Source: Beta vulgaris subsp. vulgaris
Taxonomy: Eukaryota; Streptophyta; Magnoliopsida; Caryophyllales; Amaranthaceae
DNA length: 64,000 nucleotides
Assembly (NCBI RefSeq): GCF_026745355.1
Contig: NC_079209.1
Coordinates: 18,770,109 to 18,834,108 of the forward strand
Direction of reading: 5' to 3'
The translations under genes and the position numbers were made by a program. How positions within the stretch are numbered: the stretch's first letter is position 1; each line of letters opens with the position of its first letter. The notes under the pieces are model-generated. The model did no database searches. It saw only the letters and a program-made list of their open reading frames with translations, and had not been told where the DNA came from. This document shows, piece by piece, positions 11,018 through 21,591 of the stretch.

Positions 11018-11346
11018 AAGTTACTTTCATTTAGACCTAACTTACTTTCATTTAGACCTAACTTACTTTCAGTTAGACCTAAGTTACTTTCAGTTAGACC
11101 TAAGTTACTTTCAGTTAGAGGTAAGTTACTTTCATTTAGAGGTAACTTACTTTCATTTAGACCTAAGTTACTTTCAGTTAGACCTAAGTTACTTTCAGTT
11201 AGACCTAAGTTACTTTCATTTAGAGGTAACTTAATTTCATTTAGACCCAAGTTACTTTCATTTAGACCTAAGTTACTTTCAGTTAGACCTAAGTTACTTT
11301 CAGTTAGACCTAAGTTACTTTCATTTAGAGGTAACTTACTTTTATT
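11018..11346. repeat. 21-bp minisatellite (about 15 units)
   Basis: Units of the form ttactttcatttagaccta(a)(c/g) vary at a few fixed positions (cat/cag, acc/agg, aac/aag). Because 21 is a multiple of 3, both strands are open for 250-275 bases and read as 7-residue repeats (YFHLDLT on +, NESNLGL on -). This looks like repeat structure and not a gene. Confidence 0.85.
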
Positions 11347-11347
11347 T

Positions 11348-11472
11348 AGACTAACTGAAAAAAATGAAGACTAACTGAAAAAAAATGAAGACTAACTGAA
11401 AAAAAATTAAGACTAACTGAAAAAAAATTAAGACTAACTGAAAAAAATTAAGACTAACTGAAAAAAAATTGA
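11348..11472. repeat. second tandem array, about 20-bp units
   Basis: Six copies of gactaactgaaaaaaa followed by tgaa or ttaa, adjoining the 21-bp array. The actaactga core is close to the reverse complement of the agtta segment of the first array, suggesting a common origin. Confidence 0.75.
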
Positions 11473-11528
11473 AACCACATGAAAGTCGTCCAACCAAAGA
11501 TTATGGTCGGACGAGTCCGACACAATAC

Positions 11529-12204
11529 GTTATCTTTCTTTAAAGAAGTCAAACATTTTTACCCTTTTCGTGTGCCATTACAAGTTCTTTTTGCATCGAA
11601 GAACTAATAAAGCATTGCTCAACGATTTGTTATCTATTCTCTTGCAATTTGCAGTCGTGACACAACAAACTAAACTTTAACCAACTCAAGAAAGCTAAGC
11701 CAAGTTGCCATAGATTGGACCATCTAAGTTATCTTCAAGAGGCATTATGCAATTTTTTTTTTCGATATGGGAATAGGAATAAGACATTATTAGATCAACA
11801 ACACTCACAAGCTTGCAGGCCAACCAATACAATTTAGCAGGTTGGAACCTTTGGAAATAAGTAGGGTAATATAGTATGGTGCTCAAAGAGACCTTCAACA
11901 CAATACCCTATTGGTAGAGAGAGCTCCAAAATTTATTATTGAACTTTCAAAATCTATTACCTTTTCTCGTTTCTCATTGTGTCTACTCAAAGTTTATTAA
12001 ACCTTTTAAATTATTTTCCACTACTGCATCATTTATCAATGTTGTGGTCCATACATCAATGCTAGAACGCACAAGCATATAAGTTTTCTGAGATTATCCA
12101 CAAGTAAGAAAAAAAGATAAAGGATCTACTTCCTGCGTTTTGAATTACTCGCTACACTTTGGAAATTTCATTATTCATGTATGAGGTTTGACCATGCATT
12201 ATTT
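11529..12204. other. non-coding interval
   Basis: AT-rich sequence with no recognisable gene, repeat end or RNA gene. Confidence 0.5.
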
Positions 12205-12384
12205 ACTACTAGACTGCGCTTTTACCTAAAAAGCGCAGCCCTTCTAAGAATGAAGGGCTGCGCTTTTTAGGTAAAAGCGCAGCTCTACTTAAAAAGTGAA
12301 GGGCTGTTATTAAAGGGCTGCTGTCTAAAAGCGCAGCCCTAAGGGCCTTTTTTAGCGCATCCCTTCCTTATTTTTCCACTAGTG
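12205..12384. mobile_element. small CACTA-like element with gcgc hairpins
   Basis: The stretch ends in ccactagtgg at the right and begins actactag at the left, a degraded CACTA-type pair. Inside it, inverted copies of aagcgcagccctt and aagggctgcgctt form strong hairpins, like the subterminal repeats of CACTA elements. There is no coding capacity. The left end is decayed, so the boundary is approximate. Confidence 0.5.
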
Positions 12385-13330
12385 GAAGCTCTTTGGATGG
12401 ACAAAACGAAAGCCCTAGTGGGTGACCTCACACATATAATATGTGCTAATGAGGCAAGGTAAATTTTCCTTATGGTGGCTGAACAATAGTCATGCATATT
12501 CAAAACTGTAATGTCTTTCTAAAGCATAAAAAGAGTATGAATCGTATTTTTCGAGTTTCGCCCACTCATTAGAATTTTTTTTTTTTTTTTCTAAAATCCT
12601 CCCAGTGAAATCTCCAAATTGTAGACGTATCTTATTTCGCCTACGCAGGATGAGCGCATATTAGATTTGACTATCCCATTGTAAAAGTTTTTGTATTGAA
12701 AACATTTTGAAGTCGCCAACAACTTTTAAAGGAAGACTCATAAACCAAATTGGATATTGCGAAACCGCAGGAACAAAATAGGGACTTATCCAATGTAGAT
12801 TTCCCCGTCTAGACTCCATAGATGGTCAAAATGAACCACATATTGAGTTTGTGGATGAGGGCACAAACACAGTCAGGAACTATGTTGCCCATTGCTGGAC
12901 TCTACTAAATATCGATTCGTGTCAATTTTTATGCAATAAAATATCCACATTAATGTTTTAAACACCCTAAAAAATATTAGTATAGGTTGGTTCAGGAAAC
13001 ACATAAAAAAGACTATTTTCTAGTGATATGTTATTATGCAACAAATTTACAGGGAACCTAGAAGGTTGTCCAAATTAATCTAATTAATATTAAAACAGTT
13101 CTTTAGGTCTTTGATTAATAATTATAATACGTGGGTGATAAAAGCAATAAGGCAGGACATCACATAATATGCATAGAACAGTCAGGCAAACATATAATAA
13201 TATATAATAATATGTAAAAACGAAATAAAGGATTAGAATATACAGTAGAACGATTTTATATTAAAAATCTACATCAGGAAAGAAAACAGTTGGTAACTTC
13301 AATATAAAAATAGGAATTTATTCAAGGACC
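12385..13330. other. non-coding interval
   Basis: AT-rich sequence without a recognisable gene or element end. Confidence 0.5.
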
Positions 13331-14194
13331 CTCAAGATTATAACATGGCTTAGGTCCGCGAGATTGACAACCTTCGGGACGAGCAATCGTGAAGCCTGAA
13401 AATATAAATGTATATCAATTAATGTGTCCGTGTTTGAGAGGTATTAGTTTTTGTATGGAGGTTTTGTAATTCTTAGAGATGCTCGTAATATATTCGTCGC
13501 GGTCTGTTAATGTGAAAAATTCGTTGTTTTTAATATGTACGAAAATCAGGCCTATTTATAGGGAAAATGACATTGCGCCTCACACGCCCGTTGTGTCTAG
13601 CGCAGACTGACGTGTCAAGCGCATACGACATGCCCGATAGGAAGCGTACACATGGTACGCGTTTTGAAAAAGATAAGAAAGAAAAATCGGGTCTCACGTA
13701 GAGAGATACGCTTGACGCATAATGCTATATGACATAGAAGTCTACATGGCAGTTCTGTGCGCCTAGTGCAGGCTTACTTGGTAGTCTACGTGTCAGGACA
13801 TGTGCGCTCAGTGCTGGGCTTGTTTTTGACACGTTTTGATAGTTTTTTTTTTTTTATATAAAAACGTGTTTTTGAAGATTTTCTTTTATCCTTTTATTCC
13901 AGAAACCTGATTTTACGGGATAAAATCTGGAAAAAAAAAATTTCTTTTGAAAATATTTATTTATTAAAATAATAATTATTATTAAACAGTTAATTGGGCT
14001 TTTCAAAGAATTGGGCTCAAAATGCAAATATTCATCATGAATAATTTATTTGGTTTTAAAATAGGACTTTAGCACTTTTCGAAATGGTTTTGAATGGCTT
14101 TTCAGACTGCTCTGCCCTTGGGTCGGATTAATTAATACCACAATATGTTTCAGCATCAGATCCTTTAATGGGGAGACACAATTATGTGTCTACA
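13330..14194 (-). repeat. LTR of an unassigned retrotransposon, minus strand (inner end uncertain)
   Basis: Read on the minus strand it starts TGTAGACACATAATTGTGTC at 14194, just downstream of a purine-rich agaggagatg. A TATA box (CTATAAATA) lies on the minus strand at 13553-13561, followed by a transcribed-looking leader. This fits LTR layout. The far end has no clear CA or primer site, so 13330 is an estimate. Confidence 0.45.
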
Positions 14195-14195
14195 C

Positions 14196-14765
14196 ATCTC
14201 CTCTATTAATAATCTCTTGGATGACATGAAATTTTCTTAATACATGCTTGGACCTTTGATGTGATCTTGGTTTCTTTACTGCTGCAATAACACCATTTTT
14301 ATCAGAATAAATGCATATTCCATTAGTATGCTTGGAACCACTCTCAAAGTTCACTGAGGAACTTTAAAATCCAGAATCCTTCCTTTACTTCTTCTACAGC
14401 AGCAATGTACTTAGTTTCAGTAGTACATTTAGCAACTTTACGTACATGTTTTACTTTGAACCTTTCTAGCTCACTATTCCTCCATGCAAACGAAAAATAA
14501 AACCACTTTAGCATTGAAAATCATTTTTGTCAGTTCGGAAGCTCACATCAGTATATCCCTCAACAACTAGATCATTTTCACCTCCATATATACACAAAGA
14601 AATCATATTTAATTCTTCTCAAGCAATTAAGGACGTTCTTGGCTGCATTCTAATGTGTTAAACCTATATATGATTGGTACATGTTGCACATGCTTAAATC
14701 ATATGAAACATCTAGGCGAGTAGTCATGTAATCGATTATGGACCCCATAATTGCGGAAGCATAAT
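14196..14765 (-). pseudogene. copia RNase H fragment
   Basis: Reading the minus strand gives the end of copia pol: a decayed RT tail, then YGGENDLVVEGYTDVSFRTD, a broken TEAEY block, LYSDKNGVIAAVKKPRSHQR, SKHVLRKFHVIQEII and RGDV. It contains several stops and frame changes. The frame is cut exactly where the LTR-like sequence begins, so another element has replaced or interrupted the rest. Confidence 0.7.
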
Positions 14766-14795
14766 TAAGGTTTCAAACTCATTAATTTTAAACCA

Positions 14796-14915
14796 TACTA
14801 GTGGAAAAGAACGTAAGGGTTGTGGTGCAAGGGTTGTGTTTTTTGAAAAATGCTACCTTTAATATTGAAGGGTTGCGGTTAGCCTAAAATCTGCAGTCCT
14901 TCGTGTATGATGATG
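14796..14915. mobile_element. truncated CACTA-like end
   Basis: It begins atactagtggaaaag, close to a CACTA terminus, and carries diverged inverted copies of aagggttgcggtt and ctgcagtcctt, the subterminal-repeat style of the CACTA elements elsewhere in this window. No opposite end is visible. Confidence 0.35.
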
Positions 14916-14919
14916 GTGA

Positions 14920-16507
14920 GGATACTCTCATGGATGACTGATATCCATGTCCCTCTTTCCCCTTGTTGCAATGCGGTCATTGCCACGTTCGGCTTAGGGG
15001 AGGAATTCTATAAGTACTACTCTCACTGTTACCGCTTTTTAGATGGATTAGTTTTACTGTGTTCTTTAGGCTAGCTAAGTTAGTTAATTGCTTTAAAATA
15101 AAAACAAAAAAAATTGAAATATTGCTGAAAAAAATATCAAAAATACGAGTTGAACATGAATAGTTTAATTGCTTCCTTGTGCCCCGAACTTTGCTTTGAA
15201 AAATGATTTCACTCATTATACTGGATAGTTGGGTATTTGTGATTGGGATGTTGTGATGTGATCTCTGATTGCCTTGGTCTTGAGTAGATTTTGATGATAA
15301 AGCGGCTACTTTAACTGCATGCTTGAATTGGCTACATTGTAAGGATTCATTCTAGCCTTCGGATGTATATTTACGTCTGAACTATCCTTGTGTGTTAGTT
15401 CCTCATATCATTCTTATCTTGACTTTAGCATTGTACTCATTGATTTCTGATGATTTTGGACATGTGTTGTGATAGAGGCGTTCATTTGTTTGATTTTTTT
15501 AGCCTCAGAGTTATTAAAAGAATCACTTTTTCCTTCCTATCCCCGCTGAGCCTAATGACTTTTTGGATCTATATTAAGCCACATTACATGCCTTGAGCCT
15601 TTTCAATGTTTATTGTCCCAAGCCTAGCTTGGGGGAGCATTTGTTAGGTTAATAATATATTGTGTGGTTCATTTTGCGGGTTGATTGGAAAATAGTATGT
15701 TTTGTTGACACGAAGTGAAGTGAAAGAAGAGAAAAGAAAAAGAGAAAAAAAAATAGGTCACATGAAAAGTCTCCATGATTTCCATTCATTAAGTTTCTAG
15801 AAATCACAATCCATGAAAAGAAAATAAAACAATGCATTTTGTTGAAAACTATATTCAAGGAGACAATTGTTGGTTGGTTCGAAAAATCTAAAGTTGGTCA
15901 TTATTTTGGGCATGTGATTGAGGCCATGGGAGTTGTTTGTACCGCATCTAGTTCTACTAGTGCTATTTGCTACCTTATTCTAGGCTTTTCCACCACATTC
16001 CTCAAATAATTCCCGTAGCTTTACCCGAGCCCCGTTATAACCCTCAGAAAGACCTTTTGAGCACGTGTTTGAATGTTTATTGTCATGATACAGAGTCAAT
16101 GTGCCAAAGTTGAAGTTTAAGTTTGTTATTCAAGTCGACTTGATTAGGATGAACGATATTATACCTTTTCTAAACACATGAGAGTGTAAGAGGGAAGGGA
16201 TATTATGGTTGAGTTGATGAGAGAGCGGGCACACTTTATGATAGCCATAAAAATTGAGAGGAATGACACCTTGGTGAGTCCCTTTTCAAGATGTGCGAGT
16301 TATGTAGGGCAGCTATGTCTGACAATTTGCTTAAGTGATTGGTGGTCAAAGTGATCTGATCAAATGAACTTGAATTTTGCTTGTTTGAAGTGTTTTGAGT
16401 TGAAAATGTTTGAGTTTGAGTTTCATATTTTGAGGGGTCAAGCAATTCTATTCGTATTCATGTTGTGCTTTGCTTAGGGACAAGCAAAGGTTTAGCTTCA
16501 GGGAGTT
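14920..16507 (+). other. Athila-type internal 3' non-coding region
   Basis: The stretch holds signature phrases of Athila/Tat gypsy 3' regions: aagcctagcttgggggagca at 15620-15639, and ggacaagcaaaggtttagct then tcagggagtt (16478-16507) just before the LTR. The second is the purine tract. No coding sequence is recognisable. A purine tract here implies that an element lies to the left of the LTR, although only this piece remains. Confidence 0.5.
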
Positions 16508-16892
16508 TGATGTTATGATTTTATATAGAGTTTTTCTCCCCTACTTATATGCTAAAAGTGATGTTATGGTGCTCTTATGAGCCATTTTGTACTAACTCTC
16601 TCCATCTAGTTGTGGTTTGTTGTTTTGTGTTGTATTGCAGGTTTTAGGTAACTATTACCTACTTTATATCTGTTATATGACCGCTACACTGGATTAGAGA
16701 GGTTGGGCGCTGAGTCCCGAGGTCCTGAAGATGCTTTCCGGAACTTTGAGCAAAAGAAGAGCCAAGAAAAAAGTGAATGCTGATCGGCGCGATAGTATCG
16801 GGCGGTACAGCCCGATTGGGCGCAGAAGCAACATAAGAATTTCTGTTGCGGGCCCGATTGGGCGTTGAAGCCCAATCGTAGTTCGCTGCTTC

Positions 16893-18455
16893 CACTAGTA
16901 GAATAAATGCTTATTGTTGCGGTCATAAAGTGGCCTATTGCTGCGATTTTGGACACGCAGCAATTAAGGGGGGAGCAATAGGTAATTAATATATTGTTGC
17001 GGTAAAAACCGCAGCAATATTTGAACATATTGCTGCGGTTTCTAGGTAAAACCGCAGCAATATATCTATTTTATATCAAATTTATAAAGCATATTGCTGC
17101 GGTTCCAGGCCAAAACCGCAGCAATATATTACGCATATTGCTGCGGTTCCGAGCCAAAACCGCAGCAATATATTACGCATATTGCTGCGGTTCCGAGCCA
17201 AAACCGCAACAATATGTACTGGTACAGGTAAAAAAAATTTTTTTTGTTTTTTTTTGCATTTTGCCATCAAATTTGAAAGACAACAAGGCTAAAAGAAAAT
17301 AAAACAGTATTGATTGGAACTAATCACAAAAGAATATTATACAAAATTCAAAAACATAAAAAATACAAAAAGACAGATCTGAAAAGAAATTATAACAATT
17401 ATCCTACACCCAACATAAGAACAAGAAGGTAACTCCAAAAAAAAAAAATATATATATATACTACAACTATACTATAATAATACCACAAAATACTAGATTT
17501 GAAAATAATATAACAACAATCATATTATTTATAAGTTGTAATTTCGTATACAAATAATTAAAAAAAATAATACAAGAACCATTTACAAAACACGGAACGA
17601 ACGGGAGAAGACGAACGAACTGATGACGATAGAAGACGATCAACGAACTGGAAGACGACGAAAGATGACGAACGAACTAGAAGATGACGGACTTGGAAGA
17701 CGACGACAAACGAACTGGTAGACGGCCAAATTTGGCGAGCCACGTCGAACAGCCTGTGAGCGGACGAATATGGCGAGCCACGTCGAACGGCCTGCGAGCG
17801 AAATTACGTTGTGGAACGGTCAAGGGTCTGCGAGTAAACTTACGCCGTCGAGTCTGACGAGCGATGAACCAACAGTTGAATCAAGTGAACCATGGAATCT
17901 GGCGATTGAAGCCTTGCGAGAGGATGAGAGGAGAGAGAGAACTGAAGAGGTCAAGAGGTGTTCGTGAGAGGAGAGAGGAAGAGAGGAAGAGAGGAGCAGA
18001 GGAGAGAGAGGAGAGAGAGAGAGGAAGAACTGAAGAGGGCTGCGTGAGAGGAGAGAGAGACTGAAAAGGGGTATGTGAGAGGAGTGAGAGGAGAGATAGG
18101 AGGGAAGAGAGAGCACTTAAAAGTTAAAACCCTAGTGAATTTTTTTAATATTTATTTTAAAAGCCTATTGCTGCGGTTTTTTGTAGGAACCGCAGCAATA
18201 GGTTCAAATATTAATTTTTTATATTATTTTAATATATTGCTGCGGTTTTTGTCAGAAACTGCAGCAATATGTTTGGTCAAATAGTCAAAAATTTTCAAAA
18301 AAAATTCGTTCAAACCATATTGCTGCGGTTTTCAGCCAAAATCGCAGCAATATGGTTATTTTATATTTTTCCTTTTCCTTTTACGTTATATATTGCTGCG
18401 TATAGGTAAAACCGCAGCAATATCACCGCAGTAATAAGCAATTATTCTACTAGTG
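16893..18455. mobile_element. non-autonomous CACTA (En/Spm) element, 1563 bp
   Basis: The ends match: CACTAGTAGAATAAATGCTT at the left, and the right end read in reverse is CACTAGTAGAATAATTGCTT. A 3-bp target duplication TTC flanks it (16890-16892 and 18456-18458). Each flank of about 270 bp carries inverted copies of attgctgcggttt, the subterminal binding-site arrangement of CACTA elements. The centre is non-coding and includes a GA-rich tract and tandem repeats. No transposase is present. Confidence 0.92.
17590..18112. repeat. CACTA interior: gacgaac repeats, 39-bp duplication and GA-rich tract
   Basis: From 17590 to 17725 there are repeated gacgaacgaactggaagac-like units. A 39-bp unit (ggcgagccacgtcgaac plus flank) is duplicated at about 17734 and 17771. 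From about 17925 to 18112 the + strand is nearly pure GA (gaggagagagag). Open frames here are repeat-driven and match no family I know. Confidence 0.6.
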
Positions 18456-18695
18456 TTCGCCCGATCGAGCGACATGGCCCGACAACATCGGGCGTCCCTG
18501 GCAAATCTGATGCGCAGCTGCTAAACTTTTAGGCCACCCGATGACATCGGGCGCCTATGATTTTGACCTGGTTTCACTATGTTGGAGCCCAATTCTATCG
18601 GGCGACTTTGGCCTGATCGGGTGGCGTTACGCCACGCGTTTCTAATGAATACGGGGTTGATTTTCGAGACTTTTTGCTATGGATTTTAGGACTTG

Positions 18696-18702
18696 TATAA
18701 AT
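18696..18702 (+). promoter_or_regulatory. TATA box of the Athila LTR
   Basis: TATAAAT follows the palindrome-rich U3 and lies about 830 bp before the LTR end, which fits a promoter driving the downstream gag-pol. Confidence 0.5.
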
Positions 18703-19530
18703 AGAAAAATTAGAATTTTTAGAAGACATCTTGGTTTTTATTATTAGTTTTCTCTAGAGTGTTTCAAGAACCCTAATTTAGTGCTTTTTTATTTAAATTT
18801 AAGATCGAACCTTTTTCTTATTCACAAGTTCAATATAATTCGGTAAACTTTCTTTATTACTTCTTCTATTGTTAATTAGATTCTTTTCTTAGTTATTTGC
18901 AATGTTTCGAAGTATGAGTTTTTATGTTAATTTTGTTATTGTTTTCATTATTATGAGTGACTAATTTTATTTCTAGGATTGTGGGGATCTATGTATGCAA
19001 TGAGGGATTGGTAGATTAATTTGATTGCCTTGTATTGCAATGTTTCCTATGGTTGAATTTTCATGCTAGATTCATAAGTTGGGCCTGATTTATATTTCTA
19101 TTGTTGCAATACTGAATCTACTTCGAGAGGAGAGATACCGTATATGCTTTCCATTATTAAGCAAAGTGACCCTTGACCATGCGAGAGCGGCTGGGTGACC
19201 TTTAAGGGAGGTAATATTCGAGAGAAATTACATGTGCCCTAGATAATTTGACTTATTAGGTGGTTATTATTCGTCCCTGATTTCCCGCATTGTATGCATA
19301 GTGATTCATGATTCTAATGCTTTATTAATCGATTTATACCTTCTTATTTAGTTTTGTTATTTGCTTAGTTTAGTAACACAACTCTATTCATCTGATTTTG
19401 TTAGTGTAATATTAGAGTTTAGATATAATAATATAACCTTCTCCCTGTTGATTCGATCCTGACTCCCTGACTACTAGTTAGTGGACCTTAGGTTATTTTT
19501 GATTAGGTGATACGACTTTAGCCTATCAAA

Positions 19531-19553
19531 TTTTGGCGCCGTTGCCGGGGAGA
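19531..19553 (+). other. gypsy primer-binding site
   Basis: Directly after the LTR, aattttggcgccgttgccgg matches the primer-site text common in Athila/Tat gypsy elements (TGGCGCCGTTGCCGGGG). It primes minus-strand synthesis from a host tRNA. Confidence 0.8.
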
Positions 19554-19657
19554 CGATCTATTTTTATTTTGTCTGAATTATAGTATTAAACTAACCTCTA
19601 CTCTGAAGTACACCTGTTCTTTGGAGCATCTCACGTTTGTTTTAGTGTTTTTGGTGT

Positions 19658-20404
19658 ATGAGCAGGAAATTGAAATCCCCAAATCTCATCCCGTTCAATC
19701 CGGAGATTGAAAAGATTGCTCGTAGACTCAGAAAGAAAACCAAGCAAGCAAAGCTGTCAGCAGGGACATCCTCCCAAAAGACACCTTCTCCACCATCTTA
19801 CCTGCACTAAGAATGCCCCTCCTCACCTATTACTCTCAACATGGATGAGAATGTTACATGAACCTTAAGAGACTACGCACAACCATCTCCTGATAATATG
19901 CCTACTAGGGTACGGATTCCCACTATCACTGCTATGAATTTTGAGATCAAGTCTCAACCTTTCATATAGGAGTACTAATATGTTGAACCCTCCGCCTCAA
20001 CAACCATATGTGCCTCAACAACAGGGTTAACAATATCAACCTACACAACAAGCTCCACCTGGTTTGTAGAGAATCAAGCACCTCAACAACCTGTTCCTAC
20101 TGCAGACCCAGCCATGACAAAGTTGAAGAACATGATGTTCCAGATGCAGAAAGGGTTCAATACTTTTCAAGCCGACACAAAAACTCAACTGGAAAATTTG
20201 GGTACGCGTAACAAGATGTTGGAGACTCAACTAGCTCAGTTGGCTAGTTCTTCTGCTAATAGGCCACGTGGGGCCTTACCTTCACAATCAATGCAACGAA
20301 GGGATACTGCCAATGCCATCATTCTTAGGAGTGGAACACATTATGATGGTCCCCAATGCCTAAGGATGGTCCGGTTGAGCCAGAAAAAAATGCAGACGTC
20401 ATGA
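19658..20404 (+). pseudogene. Athila gag remnant
   Basis: ATG 19658 opens a basic N-terminus (MSRKLKSPNLIPFNPEIEKI, then RRLRKKTKQAK) that stops after about 50 codons. Most of the central gag is missing. An open stretch at 20114-20404 reads MTKLKNMMFQMQKGFNTFQ, LETQLAQLASS and NAIILRSGTHYDGP, the coiled-coil and C-terminal part seen in Athila gag. The two pieces are joined by short decayed sequence with stops. Confidence 0.75.
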
Positions 20405-21590
20405 AACTTCACAGCTCCTGAGGACCACCAATCAAATGCAGAGAAGAGATAGTACCTGAAAAAATTCTCTACCACTCCTGCGATAAAGGTACCATTCCCC
20501 ATCGTCTTCGAGAAATAAGCTGATCACCAACTCGGTAAGTTTATGGAGGTAGTGAAGAACTTCAGGTAACTGTCCCATTTACTGAACTATTACTCAAGTA
20601 CCTGCATATGCTAAATTTTTGAAGGAAATTTTACTAGGAAAGAGCCTTTAACGTAGTGAAACTGTTGCCTTTACTGAAGAATGTAGTGCTCTTTTGCAAA
20701 ATCAATCCCTCCTAAATTGAAAGATCCGGGGAGTTTCTCCATCCCTTGTAATATTGGCACCTATTTTATTGACAAAGCCTTATGTGATTTAGTGCTAGTG
20801 TTAGTGTCATGCCCTTACTGTTTGCAAAAAGCTTGACATGAGATTTAAAATGTACCAACATTACTCTTCAAATGGCTGACCGTTCTGTTAAATACCCCCT
20901 AGGTATCTTAGAGGACGTTCCTGTGAGGGTAGGTAAATTTTATATTCCTGTGGATTTTGTTGTGCTTGACATGGAAGAGGATACTCAAATCCCAATACAT
21001 GGGAGACCATTCCTTCATACTGCTGGAGCTGTCATAGATGTTAAAAATGGGAAATTGACTTTGACTGTGGAGATGATAAGGTACTTTTAGTTTGACCAAT
21101 GCTTTGAAAAGTCCCATGCTAGAAGAAGCCTATTCTAAAATAGATGTCATTGATGTGCTAGTTAATGATGACATGCCTCAATCCCTTCTGCGGGATCCTT
21201 TGGAGGCTTTGCTTTGATTTACATCTTCCATAGGTGATGATAGTCCCAGGAATACTGAAGTGGATGATTGGGAAGCAGCTTTTATGGGTGTAAATCTTGA
21301 CGGTATCACCACACCACTCACGAGGAGGAACAATTAGTATGTGCTACTTAACTGGTAGAGGTAAAGAAACCTGAACTGAAACCCTTTCCCCCTTCTCTAC
21401 GATATTCTTTTCAGGATGAATCTGAAAATTGCCTTGTGATTGTTACTGCTTCACTAAATGATGGTCAAATGTCCCAACTTTTGTCGGTTTTGAGACAACA
21501 TAAAAAGGCCATTGGATATTGTATTGATGACTTGAAAGGCATAAGCCCCGACTTTTGCATGCATAAAATTCATCTCGAGGATGATCATTG
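20405..21590 (+). pseudogene. Athila protease and RT-proximal linker
   Basis: The retropepsin active-site region near 20785-20815 (ALCDL, then VSVMP in another frame) appears to have lost one base. The rest of the protease is open at 20872-21090 (ILEDVPVRVGKFYIPVDFVV, then IPIHGRPFLHTAGAVIDVKN). The pre-RT linker continues to 21590 (VIVTASLNDGQMSQLLSVLR, KKAIGYCIDDLKGISPDFCM, HKIHLEDDHC). There a SIRE-type element interrupts it. Confidence 0.8.
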
Positions 21591-21591
21591 T

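Larger units (their letters stand above)
10627..11528. mobile_element. non-autonomous TIR element carrying a minisatellite (902 bp)
   Basis: The left end (10627-10651) and the reverse complement of the right end (11504-11528) match over about 25 bp with few differences. Similarity continues outward through ttctttaa on both sides, so the true terminus may be wider. Each terminal repeat is itself a palindrome: 13-bp arms around one base at 10628-10654, and gtcggac-ga-gtccgac at 11507-11522. The interior holds two tandem arrays and no transposase. The superfamily is unassigned and no clear target duplication is seen. Confidence 0.6.
16508..19530 (+). repeat. Athila-type gypsy LTR, split by a CACTA element
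   Basis: It begins TGATGTTATG after the purine tract and ends GCCTATCA directly before a gypsy primer-binding site. Without the CACTA insertion it is about 1.46 kb, a usual length for Athila LTRs. The TATA box TATAAAT is at 18696-18702. U3 is full of short palindromes built from cccgat and atcggg. Its last 315 bp recur at 46127-46262 and, inverted, at 46264-46576. Confidence 0.7.

Noticed and set aside
10975..11250. 91- and 83-codon frames with 7-residue repeats
   Set aside because: Both arise from a 21-bp tandem array; there is no promoter or family match, and they lie inside a TIR element.
13540..13570. TATA box as promoter of a host gene
   Set aside because: No gene follows on the minus strand, and the surroundings look like an LTR.
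17770..18116. Arg/Glu-rich and Ser/Leu-rich frames inside the CACTA element
   Set aside because: They come from a GA-rich tract read in different frames and strands.
12205..18455. Clusters of short repeats with spacers as a CRISPR array
   Set aside because: The repeats are inverted pairs inside CACTA termini, the spacers are irregular, and this is a plant genome.
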